Positions 18,190-27,445 of a stretch of 64,000 nt of DNA are shown here, in pieces. The notes below the pieces were generated by a model. It saw only the letters and a list, made by a program, of their open reading frames with translations. It did not search any database and was not told where the DNA came from. Every line of letters begins with the position of its first letter. Position 1 is the first letter of the stretch. The position numbers and the translations under genes are program-made. The DNA lies in contig NZ_JAXAFK010000002.1 in the NCBI RefSeq assembly GCF_033898505.1, forward strand, positions 248,001-312,000. The letters run 5' to 3'. This DNA comes from Pectobacterium carotovorum (lineage in GTDB: Bacteria > Pseudomonadota > Gammaproteobacteria > Enterobacterales > Enterobacteriaceae).

Positions 18190-19452
18190 TTATTGCTCCG
18201 TCGCTTGCGCAGGCTGGCGTGCGGCCATCTTCCGGCTGCGTTCAGCCAACTGCGGAATCAGGCGCAGGGTTAGCAGCATGGCGGCAAGCGCAAATACGGT
18301 GCTGGCGACGGCGAGCTGTGAGAACCCATCAATTTTTCCCTCAATCGAGGTGCTCAGATAAGCGGCAGAAGCAACGCTGGCGAGCCCTGATGCCACGTTG
18401 GCCGCGGTGCCCTGATAGGACATAAACGCGGCGCGCTGATGCGGCAGCGGAATGCCGGCGGTAATTGCCAGCGTGCTGCTGGAGCGGGCTGCACTGAGCG
18501 CCATGAACAGGGTGAACACCAGATACAGGGAAAGTGAAAAAGGCAAAACGAAACCGCAGAGGATGACAACGGCCAGCAGTAGCGTCGTTACCACGATCGT
18601 CCGGCTGGCATACCCTCGATCCAGCAGGCTGCCGCACAGCTGCATGGTCACCATGCTTGCCAGTCCGCCGCAGAGATAAAGCAGGGAAATATCATCCCGC
18701 GGGAACGCCAGATTGAACTGAAAGTAGTTCGAAAAATGGGGAATCAGCAGGAAATGACCGAACATCTGTAGCGAAACCACCGTCAGCCCCAACAGGAAAA
18801 GCGGGGAGGCCAGCAGATCGTGTAATACGGAAGTGGGGGCTTTGCTGGGAGACGCGTTTTGCTGGGCCCGATGCGCCGGCGGCATGGAAGGAAAGAGCCA
18901 CAGCACTAACAGCGCCAGCAGCAGGCCACCGAGGCCGAAAATATAAAACGGCGCTTGCCAGTTAATACGGTGAGCTAACTCCAGCGACAGCGGCATGATG
19001 ATAATGGCCGCGAGCGAAAAACTCATACCGACGTAGGCCAGCTGCTTTCCGCGCTCGTTGGCCGGCACAATATCGACAACCGCAGCCATCAACACGCCAG
19101 AGGCTGGCCCAGCTACGCAGCCTGCCAGAATAAACAGCACTAAAAGATGGGTTTGGCTGGTGGCAAACATACAGGCCGCTGTCAGGCCGAAGCGCAGCGT
19201 CAGCAGAACGATCAGAGCATGTTTACGGTTAAATCTGTCCAGATAAGGGGCGGCGAGGAAGCCGACAATGGCGGAGGCAAACGTTGCGCCGCCGCTAATG
19301 TAGCCGATGTTCTTAGCATCCATAGACAGGGCGCTGATGAAATCGGGACCTAACGGCATCACCATCATCAGGCTGCCGAGGGAAAGCATGTTAATTAGCA
19401 GCGCCAGATGCACAACGGATCGGGTGTGCGGGCGGTACATGCTTTCATCCAT
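18190..19452 (-). CDS. MFS transporter, probable siderophore exporter
   Basis: Major facilitator with 12 predicted helices, about 420 residues. The MFS loop 2-3 signature appears as APYLDRFNRKHALIVL, and helix 5 is glycine-rich (GCVAGPASGVLMAAVV). It lies between the receptor and the Fur-box region, divergent from entC, the position and type of EntS-like exporters, so export of the catecholate product is the likely role (inference). The frame opens at a GTG at 19473; the ATG at 19452 is preferred because it follows TGTGAG at good spacing. The C-terminus is Arg/Gln-rich. Confidence 0.85.
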   Translation of the reverse strand: MDESMYRPHTRSVVHLALLINMLSLGSLMMVMPLGPDFISALSMDAKNIGYISGGATFASAIVGFLAAPYLDRFNRKHALIVLLTLRFGLTAACMFATSQTHLLVLFILAGCVAGPASGVLMAAVVDIVPANERGKQLAYVGMSFSLAAIIIMPLSLELAHRINWQAPFYIFGLGGLLLALLVLWLFPSMPPAHRAQQNASPSKAPTSVLHDLLASPLFLLGLTVVSLQMFGHFLLIPHFSNYFQFNLAFPRDDISLLYLCGGLASMVTMQLCGSLLDRGYASRTIVVTTLLLAVVILCGFVLPFSLSLYLVFTLFMALSAARSSSTLAITAGIPLPHQRAAFMSYQGTAANVASGLASVASAAYLSTSIEGKIDGFSQLAVASTVFALAAMLLTLRLIPQLAERSRKMAARQPAQATEQ

Positions 19453-19527
19453 GACGGGCTCACATTTAGACACAGTTAGTAAAATATTCGCGCAGTCTAG
19501 CGCAGCTTAATTTCCCTGACAATGAAT

Positions 19528-19546
19528 GATAAGTATTTTCATTATC
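19528..19546. promoter_or_regulatory. Fur box 1 (MFS/receptor side)
   Basis: GATAAGTATTTTCATTATC matches the 19-bp Fur consensus GATAATGATAATCATTATC at 15 of 19 positions by hand count. It lies 76 bp upstream of the MFS start, so it probably controls the minus-strand exporter-receptor unit. Confidence 0.75.
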
Positions 19547-19729
19547 ATCTGTGATGTAGGTTTTATAATCAATACATTCCTATTGCTAACCATTAACCGT
19601 TATGAAAGATGTCCAAAAAAATTGATTAACATCAATATAACCCCTAATTAATGGGCGTGAATAACCATTTCGTGGAAGGATTGACCGAACACGTTACTTC
19701 AGTGTAATTTAACTGCGCTTGATATAAAT

Positions 19730-19748
19730 GATAATGATTTTAATAATC
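19730..19748. promoter_or_regulatory. Fur box 2 (entC operon side)
   Basis: GATAATGATTTTAATAATC matches the Fur consensus at 15 of 19 positions by hand count and is 36 bp upstream of the entC start codon. It should repress the biosynthetic operon when iron is plentiful. Confidence 0.78.
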
Positions 19749-19783
19749 ATTGGTATTTAATTTGCGAGCGCAGGAGCTGCCTT

Positions 19784-20980
19784 GTGGATACACTGATTAC
19801 AGAAGCTGAAACATTTAGCGGGCTAACTTATTCGGAACAGACCGCTTTTTTATATGCATCGGAACACCGTAGCCTTTCTACTTCCGGCTTATTTGAACGT
19901 ATTTCGTCCCCTGTTTGTGCTCCAGATTCGCACGATGACAGGCTGAGCTCTGCAATCGCGCAGGCGTTCCAGCGAGCGCGTCAGGCAGGGCAGTCTCTGC
20001 CTATTGTGGTAGGGGCGATTCCTTTTGATACCACACAACCCTCTTGTCTCTATATCCCTGATAGTTATACCGTTACGACGAAATCTGAACTTGTCAGCCG
20101 TGCTCGTAAGCACACGGCGGCGTCACCTGCCGCACTAACGTTAAACAGCGTTCCAGATGAATGTCAGTTCAAATCCATCGTGGCCGAGGCCGTTGAGCGC
20201 TTCCGACGTGGTGAACTGAGCAAAGCGGTACTGTCGCGCATTTTGGACATTGAGCTGGCGGGGCCTGTTAAGGCGCAAGCGATCCTCAACAACCTGATGG
20301 TGCAGAACGCGGGTGGCTATCACTTCTCGCTGCCGTTGCCGGATGGTTCCATCTTACTGGGCGCTAGCCCAGAACTGCTGCTGCGTAAGCAGGGAAACGT
20401 CATTGTCTCTAATCCGCTGGCAGGATCGGCGCGACGAATGAACGATGAGCATCTGGATTACCTGAATAGCCAGCGCTTGCTGAATTCTGGCAAAGACAAG
20501 TACGAGCATAAGCTGGTGGTGGACGATATCCGCCAACGCCTGATGCCGCTGTGCTCGTCGTTAACGATCCCCTCAGCACCTTCGCTGATGCACACCGCTT
20601 CCATGTGGCACTTATCTACCGCCATCAGCGGCGAGCTGGCTAACCCGGAAATGACGGCGCTTCAGGTTGCCTGCCAGCTTCATCCCACCCCTGCACTGTG
20701 CGGCTTCCCCACGCAGGAAGCGCGCCAGCTGATCGCCGAACTGGAACCGCACGATCGCGGCGTATTCAGCGGCATCGTCGGCTGGTGTGATGCCAACGGC
20801 GATGGCGAATGGGTGATAGCGATTCGCTGCGGCACCATCAAAAACAATAACGTCCGCCTGTTTGCCGGTGCGGGCATTGTTGAGGCGTCAGTCCCCGAGG
20901 ATGAATGGGCTGAAACCGCCGCCAAATTAAACACGATGCTGAATGCGTTTGGGCTTAACTCAGGTGTGGATGGACTATGA
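19784..20980 (+). CDS. entC: isochorismate synthase EntC
   Basis: Converts chorismate to isochorismate, the first step to 2,3-dihydroxybenzoate. 398 residues (E. coli 391), with a GTG start following CAGGAG. Chorismate-binding enzyme signatures: [21 protein letters not shown], the segment [15 protein letters not shown], and [23 protein letters not shown] near the C-terminus. First gene of the Fur-controlled operon; its stop overlaps the entE start as ATGA, indicating translational coupling. Confidence 0.95.
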   Translation: MDTLITEAETFSGLTYSEQTAFLYASEHRSLSTSGLFERISSPVCAPDSHDDRLSSAIAQAFQRARQAGQSLPIVVGAIPFDTTQPSCLYIPDSYTVTTKSELVSRARKHTAASPAALTLNSVPDECQFKSIVAEAVERFRRGELSKAVLSRILDIELAGPVKAQAILNNLMVQNAGGYHFSLPLPDGSILLGASPELLLRKQGNVIVSNPLAGSARRMNDEHLDYLNSQRLLNSGKDKYEHKLVVDDIRQRLMPLCSSLTIPSAPSLMHTASMWHLSTAISGELANPEMTALQVACQLHPTPALCGFPTQEARQLIAELEPHDRGVFSGIVGWCDANGDGEWVIAIRCGTIKNNNVRLFAGAGIVEASVPEDEWAETAAKLNTMLNAFGLNSGVDGL

Positions 20981-22605
20981 GCATTGAATTTACGCCCTGG
21001 CCAGAGGAACTGGCACAGCGTTATCGTGACAAGGGGTACTGGGTCGGCCTGCCGTTAACGGATGCCTGGGAACGCCATCTGACGACGCAGCCCGATGCGG
21101 TTGCGGTGGTGTGCGGTGAGCGCCAGTGGAGCTATCGGGAGCTGGATCGGCAATCTTCCGCGCTGGCATCGCGCCTGACGGAAAGCGGCCTGCGCTGTGG
21201 TGACACCGCGTTGGTGCAGTTGCCGAACGTGGCCGAATTTTACCTGACCTTTTTTGCGTTGCTGAAAATGGGCGTCGCGCCGGTTAACGCGCTGTTCAGC
21301 CATAACAAGCTGGAACTGCTGTCATACGCCACACAGATCGAACCGCGCTTACTGATCGCATCGGCCGAACACCCGCTGTTTGGCAACGGCGAGTTTCTGG
21401 ATCGGTTACAGACGCAGGTTCCTCGCCTGCAAACGGTGGTGATGCTCGGCGACAGCCCACTGGGGCACAGCCTGTCAGACTGGCTGCAACCGCGCACTTC
21501 AGCCAGCCAGTATCAGCCTTCCGCGTCGGGGCAGGTTGCCTTCTTCCAGCTTTCTGGCGGCAGTACCGGTACGCCGAAGCTGATTCCCCGCACCCATGAT
21601 GATTATTACTACAGCGTGCGCCGCAGCGTGGAAATTTGCGAGCTGACGCCACAAACCCGCTACCTGTGCGCGTTGCCCGCACCGCATAACTTCCCGTTAA
21701 GCTCGCCCGGTTCGCTCGGTGTGTTTTACGCTGGTGGACGCGTTGTGCTGGCGCCCGATCCGGGAGCGATGACCTGCTTCCCGCTGATCGAACGCCATCA
21801 GATCGATATTACCTCGCTGGTGCCGCCCGCCGCCGCGCTGTGGATTCAGGCGGCCGAGCAGTTTGGCGGCGCGCTGCATAGCCTGAAGATCTTGCAGGTG
21901 GGTGGCGCGAAGCTGAGTGAAGCCGTTGCCCGCCGTATTCCGGCGGTGTTGGGCTGCCAGCTACAGCAGGTGCTTGGCATGGCGGAAGGGCTGGTGAACT
22001 ACACCCGACTGGACGACAGCGACGAGCATATCTTCACCACGCAAGGCTACCCGATGAGCCCGGACGATGAAGTTAAGGTGCTGGATATCGACGGCAATCC
22101 GGTGCCGAGAGGCGAGGCGGGGCTGCTGGCGACGCGCGGCCCTTATACCTTCCGTGGCTATTACCGCAGTCCGGAACACAACGCCCGCGCCTTCGACAGT
22201 GAAGGGTTTTACCACTCGGGTGATGTGGTGCAGATGACCGAGGACGGCTATTTGCGCGTGGTCGGCCGAGAAAAAGATCAGATTAACCGCGGTGGTGAAA
22301 AGATTGCCGCTGAAGAGATCGAAAACCTGCTGCTCAAGCATGACGGCATTCTTCATGCTGCGCTGGTGTCCATGCCCGATCCGGTCATGGGCGAAAAAAG
22401 CTGCGCTTTTCTGGTGGTCAGCGATGCCTCGCTGAAAGCCATTACGTTAAGAAAATATCTTCGCAATCAGGGTATTGCTGAATTCAAACTGCCGGACCGC
22501 TTCGAGATGATCGACACCTTGCCCGTTACGCCGGTCGGCAAGATTGATAAGAAATCACTCCGTCAGCGCATCCAGACCCAACTTAGCACTCAAAACCGAA
22601 CGTAG
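20977..22605 (+). CDS. entE: 2,3-dihydroxybenzoate-AMP ligase EntE
   Basis: Adenylates 2,3-dihydroxybenzoate and loads it onto the aryl-carrier domain of EntB. 542 residues (E. coli 536). ANL-superfamily motifs: A3 [16 protein letters not shown] near 190, aryl-acid pocket stretch [17 protein letters not shown]5 [14 protein letters not shown], hinge [15 protein letters not shown], and C-terminal catalytic Lys in TPVGKIDKK. The start overlaps the entC stop by 4 bp (ATGA). entB follows after 26 bp. Confidence 0.96.
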   Translation: MSIEFTPWPEELAQRYRDKGYWVGLPLTDAWERHLTTQPDAVAVVCGERQWSYRELDRQSSALASRLTESGLRCGDTALVQLPNVAEFYLTFFALLKMGVAPVNALFSHNKLELLSYATQIEPRLLIASAEHPLFGNGEFLDRLQTQVPRLQTVVMLGDSPLGHSLSDWLQPRTSASQYQPSASGQVAFFQLSGGSTGTPKLIPRTHDDYYYSVRRSVEICELTPQTRYLCALPAPHNFPLSSPGSLGVFYAGGRVVLAPDPGAMTCFPLIERHQIDITSLVPPAAALWIQAAEQFGGALHSLKILQVGGAKLSEAVARRIPAVLGCQLQQVLGMAEGLVNYTRLDDSDEHIFTTQGYPMSPDDEVKVLDIDGNPVPRGEAGLLATRGPYTFRGYYRSPEHNARAFDSEGFYHSGDVVQMTEDGYLRVVGREKDQINRGGEKIAAEEIENLLLKHDGILHAALVSMPDPVMGEKSCAFLVVSDASLKAITLRKYLRNQGIAEFKLPDRFEMIDTLPVTPVGKIDKKSLRQRIQTQLSTQNRT

Positions 22606-22631
22606 TATTCAAAACCAATAAGGATTTTGTG

Positions 22632-23507
22632 ATGGCAATCCCTTCTATTGCTTCTTATCCCCTGCCGCGCGCACAGGATTTCCCTGAGAACAAAGTTGCC
22701 TGGGCGTTTGAGCCTGAGCGCGCGGTGCTGCTGATTCACGACATGCAGGATTATTTCGTGAATTTCTATGGTGCGGACAGCCCGCTGGCGCAGCAGTTGA
22801 TTGAGAACATTGTGGCGTTGCGAACCTACTGCAAAGCACAGGGGATTCCGGTGGTGTATACCGCGCAGCCGAACGCACAAAGCGCGGCCGACCGGGCGCT
22901 GCTGAACGACATGTGGGGCGCAGGGCTGAATAATCACCCTGAAAAGCAGCGTGTTGTGAGTGTGCTGACACCGGATGAGCACGATACGGTGCTGGTGAAG
23001 TGGCGCTATAGCGCTTTTCACCGTTCGCCGCTGGAACCGATGATGAAGGAGATGGGTAAAGATCAGCTGATTATCTGCGGTGTTTACGGGCATATCGGCT
23101 GCATGATTACCGCGACAGATGCCTTCATGCGCGACATCAAGCCATTCATGGTCGGCGATGCGGTGGCGGATTTCTCACTTCAGGAACACCAGATGGCGCT
23201 GAAATATGTGGCGACGCGCGCTGGACGTGTAGTTAGCACGGCAGAACTCACAGGAGCAAAAATGGCACTGGCACTGACGAAGCAAGGACTGAGAGCGCAC
23301 CTGCTGACCTTGATCGACGAAGAAGAGGATCAGTTCGATGAAAATGAGAACCTGATCGACTACGGTCTGGATTCGGTGCGCATGATGGCGCTGCTGACCG
23401 AATGGCGTAATCAGGGCGTCACGCTGAGCTTTGTCGATCTGGCGCGTAACCCCAGCCTGAATGCCTGGTGGGCGCTGATCGAAAAACAGCAGGGAGCCGC
23501 ATCATGA
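22632..23507 (+). CDS. entB: bifunctional isochorismatase / aryl carrier protein EntB
   Basis: The N-terminal domain (about 1-205) hydrolyses isochorismate to 2,3-dihydro-DHB. The C-terminal domain (about 210-290) is the aryl carrier that holds DHB for the NRPS. 291 residues (E. coli 285). Visible are the isochorismatase HDMQDYFVNFY, the VKWRYSAF Lys and IICGVYGHIGCMITATDAF; the carrier motif is IDYGLDSVRMMAL with the modified Ser near 246. The ATG at 22632 follows AAGGA. The stop overlaps NRPS1 by ATGA, coupling carrier and first elongation module. Confidence 0.95.
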   Translation: MAIPSIASYPLPRAQDFPENKVAWAFEPERAVLLIHDMQDYFVNFYGADSPLAQQLIENIVALRTYCKAQGIPVVYTAQPNAQSAADRALLNDMWGAGLNNHPEKQRVVSVLTPDEHDTVLVKWRYSAFHRSPLEPMMKEMGKDQLIICGVYGHIGCMITATDAFMRDIKPFMVGDAVADFSLQEHQMALKYVATRAGRVVSTAELTGAKMALALTKQGLRAHLLTLIDEEEDQFDENENLIDYGLDSVRMMALLTEWRNQGVTLSFVDLARNPSLNAWWALIEKQQGAAS

Positions 23508-26500
23508 AGCCGCTGAGCGTTGCGCAGCGCGGGCTGTGGTTAGGCCATGCCCTGAACGATGATAAGGCGACGTTCAACACGGCGGAGTGCATTGCGTTTG
23601 ACGGCAAAGTCGATATCGAAGCCATGCTGAGTGCGATCCGTCAGGCGGTCATGGAGTGCGAGTGCCTGTACTGCCAGTTTGTTGAGGTTGCGGGTGAACA
23701 GGCCGAGCAGCCGGAGATCGGCTTTGTCGCTTCACAACTGCCAGTGCCGATTGGCGTGCTGCCGATTATTGAACTGTTGCCTGTACCGATGAAGGATGAA
23801 GAGCAGACGATACGCCAGTGGGCGCGTGAGGAAATCGCCCAGCCGCTGGATCTGCTGAACGGATTACCCTGCCGCTTTGCGCTGCTGTGCGGTGAAAAAC
23901 GTGATTTTCTCTACAGCTGTGTGCACCACATTGCGCTGGACGGCTTTGGCACGACGATGCTGTTTCAGCGTATCGCCCAGATCTACAGCGCACTGACGGC
24001 GGGGCAACCCGCTACGGTGGCGGAGTTCGGCCCATTCAGCGAGGTGCTGGAAGAAGAACAGCAGCGTGATGCCAGCGGGCAGACGGCGCAGGCGCGTGAT
24101 TTCTGGCTGGAAACGCTGAACGCGATGCCGGAACCGGCCAGCTTCAGCGAGAAGAAAGCGCCGATCGCGGCGCGCTTTTTGCGCCAGAGCAGCGTGTTGC
24201 CGACGGATATCTGGCAGCCGCTGACGGCGCTGTGTGAAGGCAACAAGATCAGCTGGCCGGATCTGTTTCTGGCGATGCTGGCGACGCACCTCAAGCTGGT
24301 GTCCGGCAGCGACCGACTGACGTTCGGCATGATGGTAATGAACCGTATCGGCTCTGCCTCGCTGACGGTGCCGAGCATGCAGATGAATATTGTGCCGCTG
24401 TGCATTCAGGTAGATGAACAGGCGGACTTTGTCACACTGGCGCAGCAGGTTGCCCGCACCAAGCGCACGCTGCGTCGTCATCAGCATTATCGCTATGAGC
24501 ATTTACGTCGCGATCTGAACCGCGTCGGCGGTGAACAGCGGCTCTTTGGTCCGCTGATCAATATCATGCCGTTCGATCATCCGCTCAGCTACGGATCGCT
24601 GTCGTCCAGCACGCTGAATCTCAGCGCCGGACCGGTTGAAGATCTGACCATCGAGATCCATTTCAAAACCGATGGCACACCGGTATTGGATTTTGATGCC
24701 AACCCAGCCTGTTACAGCGCAGAAGCGCTCGCCAGCCTGCAAGAAACGCTGTTCACGCTGCTTCAACGCTGGCTGGCACAGCCGCAGCAAACCAGTGGTG
24801 AGCTGTTGGGGAACTGGCTGCGTGAAGAGCGGGAACTGGCGTTGATCACCAGCCGCGAGCCTGAGCCGTTCGTTGAACCCGTTCTGACGGCGATCGCCAA
24901 GCAAGCGCGTAAAAACCCGAATCATCCGGCGCTGACACAGCGCGACCGGCAGTACAGTTACCAGCAACTGTTGGATCTGAGCGGCCAGGCCGCCGCGGCG
25001 CTGCATGAGCGCGGCGTTCAGCCCGGCGAGCGCATCGGTGTCATGCTGAACCGCAGCCCAGAAACCATCATTTGCCTGCTGGCCGTGATGCAGTGCGGCG
25101 CGGTGTATGTACCGCTCGACCCTGAACAGCCGCACGAACGTCAGCAGCACATCATCCAGATTGCCGGGTTACGCACGATTGTGACGCAGGCGGACTACCA
25201 GCATCGGCTGGCGTCGGTCTTTTCCGGCGAGATCGTTCTGGCGGGGCATCTTCTGTCATTCAACACACAGGCCGCCGCACTGCCGCCTGTGGAAGCGAGA
25301 GACGGACAGATTGCCTATGTCATGTTCACCTCGGGATCGACCGGATTGCCGAAGGGCGTGGAGATCGGCGTCGGCGCACTGGATCACTTCATCGCGGCGG
25401 CACGCCAGCGCTATGGCCTGCGCGCGGCGGATCGCGTGCTGCAATTTGCCCCGTTTAACTTTGATGCCAGCATCGAAGAGATCTTTGCCACGCTGACCAG
25501 CGGTGCAACGCTGGTGCTGCGCACTGATGAGATGCTGGAATCGATTCCGACCTTTGTCGAACAGGTCGAAGAACAGGCGATTACCCTGCTCGATCTGCCG
25601 ACCGCATTCTGGAATGAATGGGTCGTGGGGCTGAAAACCGGCACGCTGACCCTGCCTTCCGCACTGCGCGCCATCATCATTGGCGGTGAAGCGGTGTACC
25701 CCGAACAGCTGGTGCAGTGGCAACGCCATGCGCCGGATACGCTGCGCTTAATTAACACCTATGGCCCAACGGAAACCACGGTGGTGGCGACCAGTTGCGA
25801 TCTGCAAACGCAGTCTGCCGATGTGGCACAGCTTCCTATCGGTCTGCCATTGGCAGGCGTCAATGCGCTGATTCTGGCGGCGGGCGACCGCCCTGCGACG
25901 GAAGGAGAACTGGTGCTGCTGGGGCCAATGCTGGCGGCGGGCTACATCGGTACAGAACACTCGGCGTTTACGCAAATAGCGGTGGGCGATCGGAAGCTTC
26001 CGGCTTACCGCACGGGCGACAGAGTACGGCTGGAAAAAGGACAGCTGCTGTACCTCGGGCGCATGGATAACGAGTTTAAAATCAGCGGCTACCGGATCCA
26101 GCCTGGGGAAGTCGAAGCCCATCTGCTGGCACAGCCGGACGTCGATGAAGCCTGCGTGCAGGGCATTGTTTACCCCAATGGCGTGCGGCGTCTGGTGGCG
26201 TTTGTCGCTAATAAAGCAGGCGAGATCGACGCGCGTGCGCTGAAACAGCGTCTGGGCAGCGTGCTGCCGCCAGCGATGATCCCGACCGATTATCGTGCTT
26301 TCCGCCAGTTGCCGAAAACCGGCTCCAACAAGGTCGATCGCAAGCGCCTGCTGGCGGAATACCACGATGAGGCACCGGCGCAGGCGTTAGCCAGCGAAAC
26401 CGAGAATCGAGTCAGTGCGATCTGGCAGCAGATCCTCGGCGTGTCGGGGATCCAGTCGCGGGATAACTTCTTCGAGCTGGGCGGACAGTCATTGCAGACT

Positions 26501-26647
26501 ATCCAGATCGTCAACCGTCTGGCCGCCGAATTTTCCGTCAGCATCAAGGTGTCTGATGTGTTCGATCATCCCCAGCTCAGCGACTTCTGCCGCTATCTGG
26601 ACGACAGGCTGTCACAGGATGAAAACAGCGTGGAAATGGTGTGGTAG
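23504..26647 (+). CDS. NRPS1: C-A-PCP module, first amino acid
   Basis: Non-ribosomal peptide synthetase, 1047 residues, one complete module. The condensation domain (about 1-430) carries HHIALDG near 141, so it is probably active and acylates the amino acid with DHB from EntB. The adenylation domain (about 450-930) has A3 FTSGSTGLPKG near 607, A5 NTYGPTETTV and A10 PKTGSNKVDRKRL. The PCP is FFELGGQSLQTIQI (Ser about 993). A hand-read ten-residue pocket code is DAEDIGTVVK; acidic residues at positions 3 and 4 suggest a basic substrate such as lysine (inference). No thioesterase. It ends in an acidic tail, DENSVEMVW, a possible docking motif for NRPS2. Start at 23504 overlaps entB by ATGA and follows AGGGAG. 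Confidence 0.93.
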   Translation: MKPLSVAQRGLWLGHALNDDKATFNTAECIAFDGKVDIEAMLSAIRQAVMECECLYCQFVEVAGEQAEQPEIGFVASQLPVPIGVLPIIELLPVPMKDEEQTIRQWAREEIAQPLDLLNGLPCRFALLCGEKRDFLYSCVHHIALDGFGTTMLFQRIAQIYSALTAGQPATVAEFGPFSEVLEEEQQRDASGQTAQARDFWLETLNAMPEPASFSEKKAPIAARFLRQSSVLPTDIWQPLTALCEGNKISWPDLFLAMLATHLKLVSGSDRLTFGMMVMNRIGSASLTVPSMQMNIVPLCIQVDEQADFVTLAQQVARTKRTLRRHQHYRYEHLRRDLNRVGGEQRLFGPLINIMPFDHPLSYGSLSSSTLNLSAGPVEDLTIEIHFKTDGTPVLDFDANPACYSAEALASLQETLFTLLQRWLAQPQQTSGELLGNWLREERELALITSREPEPFVEPVLTAIAKQARKNPNHPALTQRDRQYSYQQLLDLSGQAAAALHERGVQPGERIGVMLNRSPETIICLLAVMQCGAVYVPLDPEQPHERQQHIIQIAGLRTIVTQADYQHRLASVFSGEIVLAGHLLSFNTQAAALPPVEARDGQIAYVMFTSGSTGLPKGVEIGVGALDHFIAAARQRYGLRAADRVLQFAPFNFDASIEEIFATLTSGATLVLRTDEMLESIPTFVEQVEEQAITLLDLPTAFWNEWVVGLKTGTLTLPSALRAIIIGGEAVYPEQLVQWQRHAPDTLRLINTYGPTETTVVATSCDLQTQSADVAQLPIGLPLAGVNALILAAGDRPATEGELVLLGPMLAAGYIGTEHSAFTQIAVGDRKLPAYRTGDRVRLEKGQLLYLGRMDNEFKISGYRIQPGEVEAHLLAQPDVDEACVQGIVYPNGVRRLVAFVANKAGEIDARALKQRLGSVLPPAMIPTDYRAFRQLPKTGSNKVDRKRLLAEYHDEAPAQALASETENRVSAIWQQILGVSGIQSRDNFFELGGQSLQTIQIVNRLAAEFSVSIKVSDVFDHPQLSDFCRYLDDRLSQDENSVEMVW

Positions 26648-26655
26648 GGAAAATG

Positions 26656-27423
26656 ATGAACAAGGCACAACCTCTTCAATTTGATTTCAGCGGCCAGACC
26701 GTTTGGGTCACCGGCGCGGCGAGCGGCATTGGCGAAAGCATTGCCCGCCAGTTTGTCGCACTGGGCGCGAACGTGATCGGCTTCGACCGTGCATTCCGAC
26801 ATCAGGATCATCCGTTTAGCTGTGTGACGCTGGATATCAGCGAACCGGACAGTGTGGCGGCAGTCTGTCGCCAGCAGTTGGCAGAAACGGGACTCGACAT
26901 TCTGGTCAACGCCGCTGGGATTCTGCGTCTGGGCGACATCGACGCGCTGAGCGTGGACGACTGGCACCAGTGCATTAACGTCAATGCCTCAGGTGCATTT
27001 TACCTGCTGAACGCGCTGGTTCCGCATTTCAAGCAGCAGCGCCGCGGCGCGATTGTCTGCGTCGGCTCCAATGCCGCGCATGTTCCCCGTCTACAGATGG
27101 CGGCGTACTGCGCCTCGAAAGCGGCGCTCACCAGCCTGTCTCACTGTGCCGGTCTGGAGCTGGCACCTTACGGCGTGCGCTGCAATCTGGTGTCGCCGGG
27201 ATCGACGGATACGCCAATGCAGCGCGGCATGTGGCACAGCGCCGATGCCGAGCAGCGCACTATCGCGGGCTTTCCTGACCAGTACAAACTGGGTATTCCA
27301 CTGGGCAAGATTGCTCAGCCGGAAGAGATCGCCAATACCGTGGTTTTTCTGGCTTCCGATCTGGCCAGCCACATCACCATGCAGGACGTGGTGGTGGATG
27401 GCGGGGCAACGCTGACGGCCTGA
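26656..27423 (+). CDS. entA: 2,3-dihydro-2,3-dihydroxybenzoate dehydrogenase EntA
   Basis: Short-chain dehydrogenase that oxidises 2,3-dihydro-DHB to 2,3-dihydroxybenzoate with NAD. 255 residues. Rossmann motif VTGAASGIGESIA near 20, NAAGIL near 83, catalytic YCASK near 147 preceded by Ser in VGSNAAH, and C-terminal VVVDGGATL. ATG at 26656 is preferred to 26653 because of the spacing from AGGGA. It sits inside the NRPS genes, 8 bp after NRPS1 and 22 bp before NRPS2, unlike the entCEBA order of E. coli where the dehydrogenase directly follows entB. Confidence 0.95.
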   Translation: MNKAQPLQFDFSGQTVWVTGAASGIGESIARQFVALGANVIGFDRAFRHQDHPFSCVTLDISEPDSVAAVCRQQLAETGLDILVNAAGILRLGDIDALSVDDWHQCINVNASGAFYLLNALVPHFKQQRRGAIVCVGSNAAHVPRLQMAAYCASKAALTSLSHCAGLELAPYGVRCNLVSPGSTDTPMQRGMWHSADAEQRTIAGFPDQYKLGIPLGKIAQPEEIANTVVFLASDLASHITMQDVVVDGGATLTA

Positions 27424-27445
27424 TTTGCTGAGAGAGTGACAAGTC

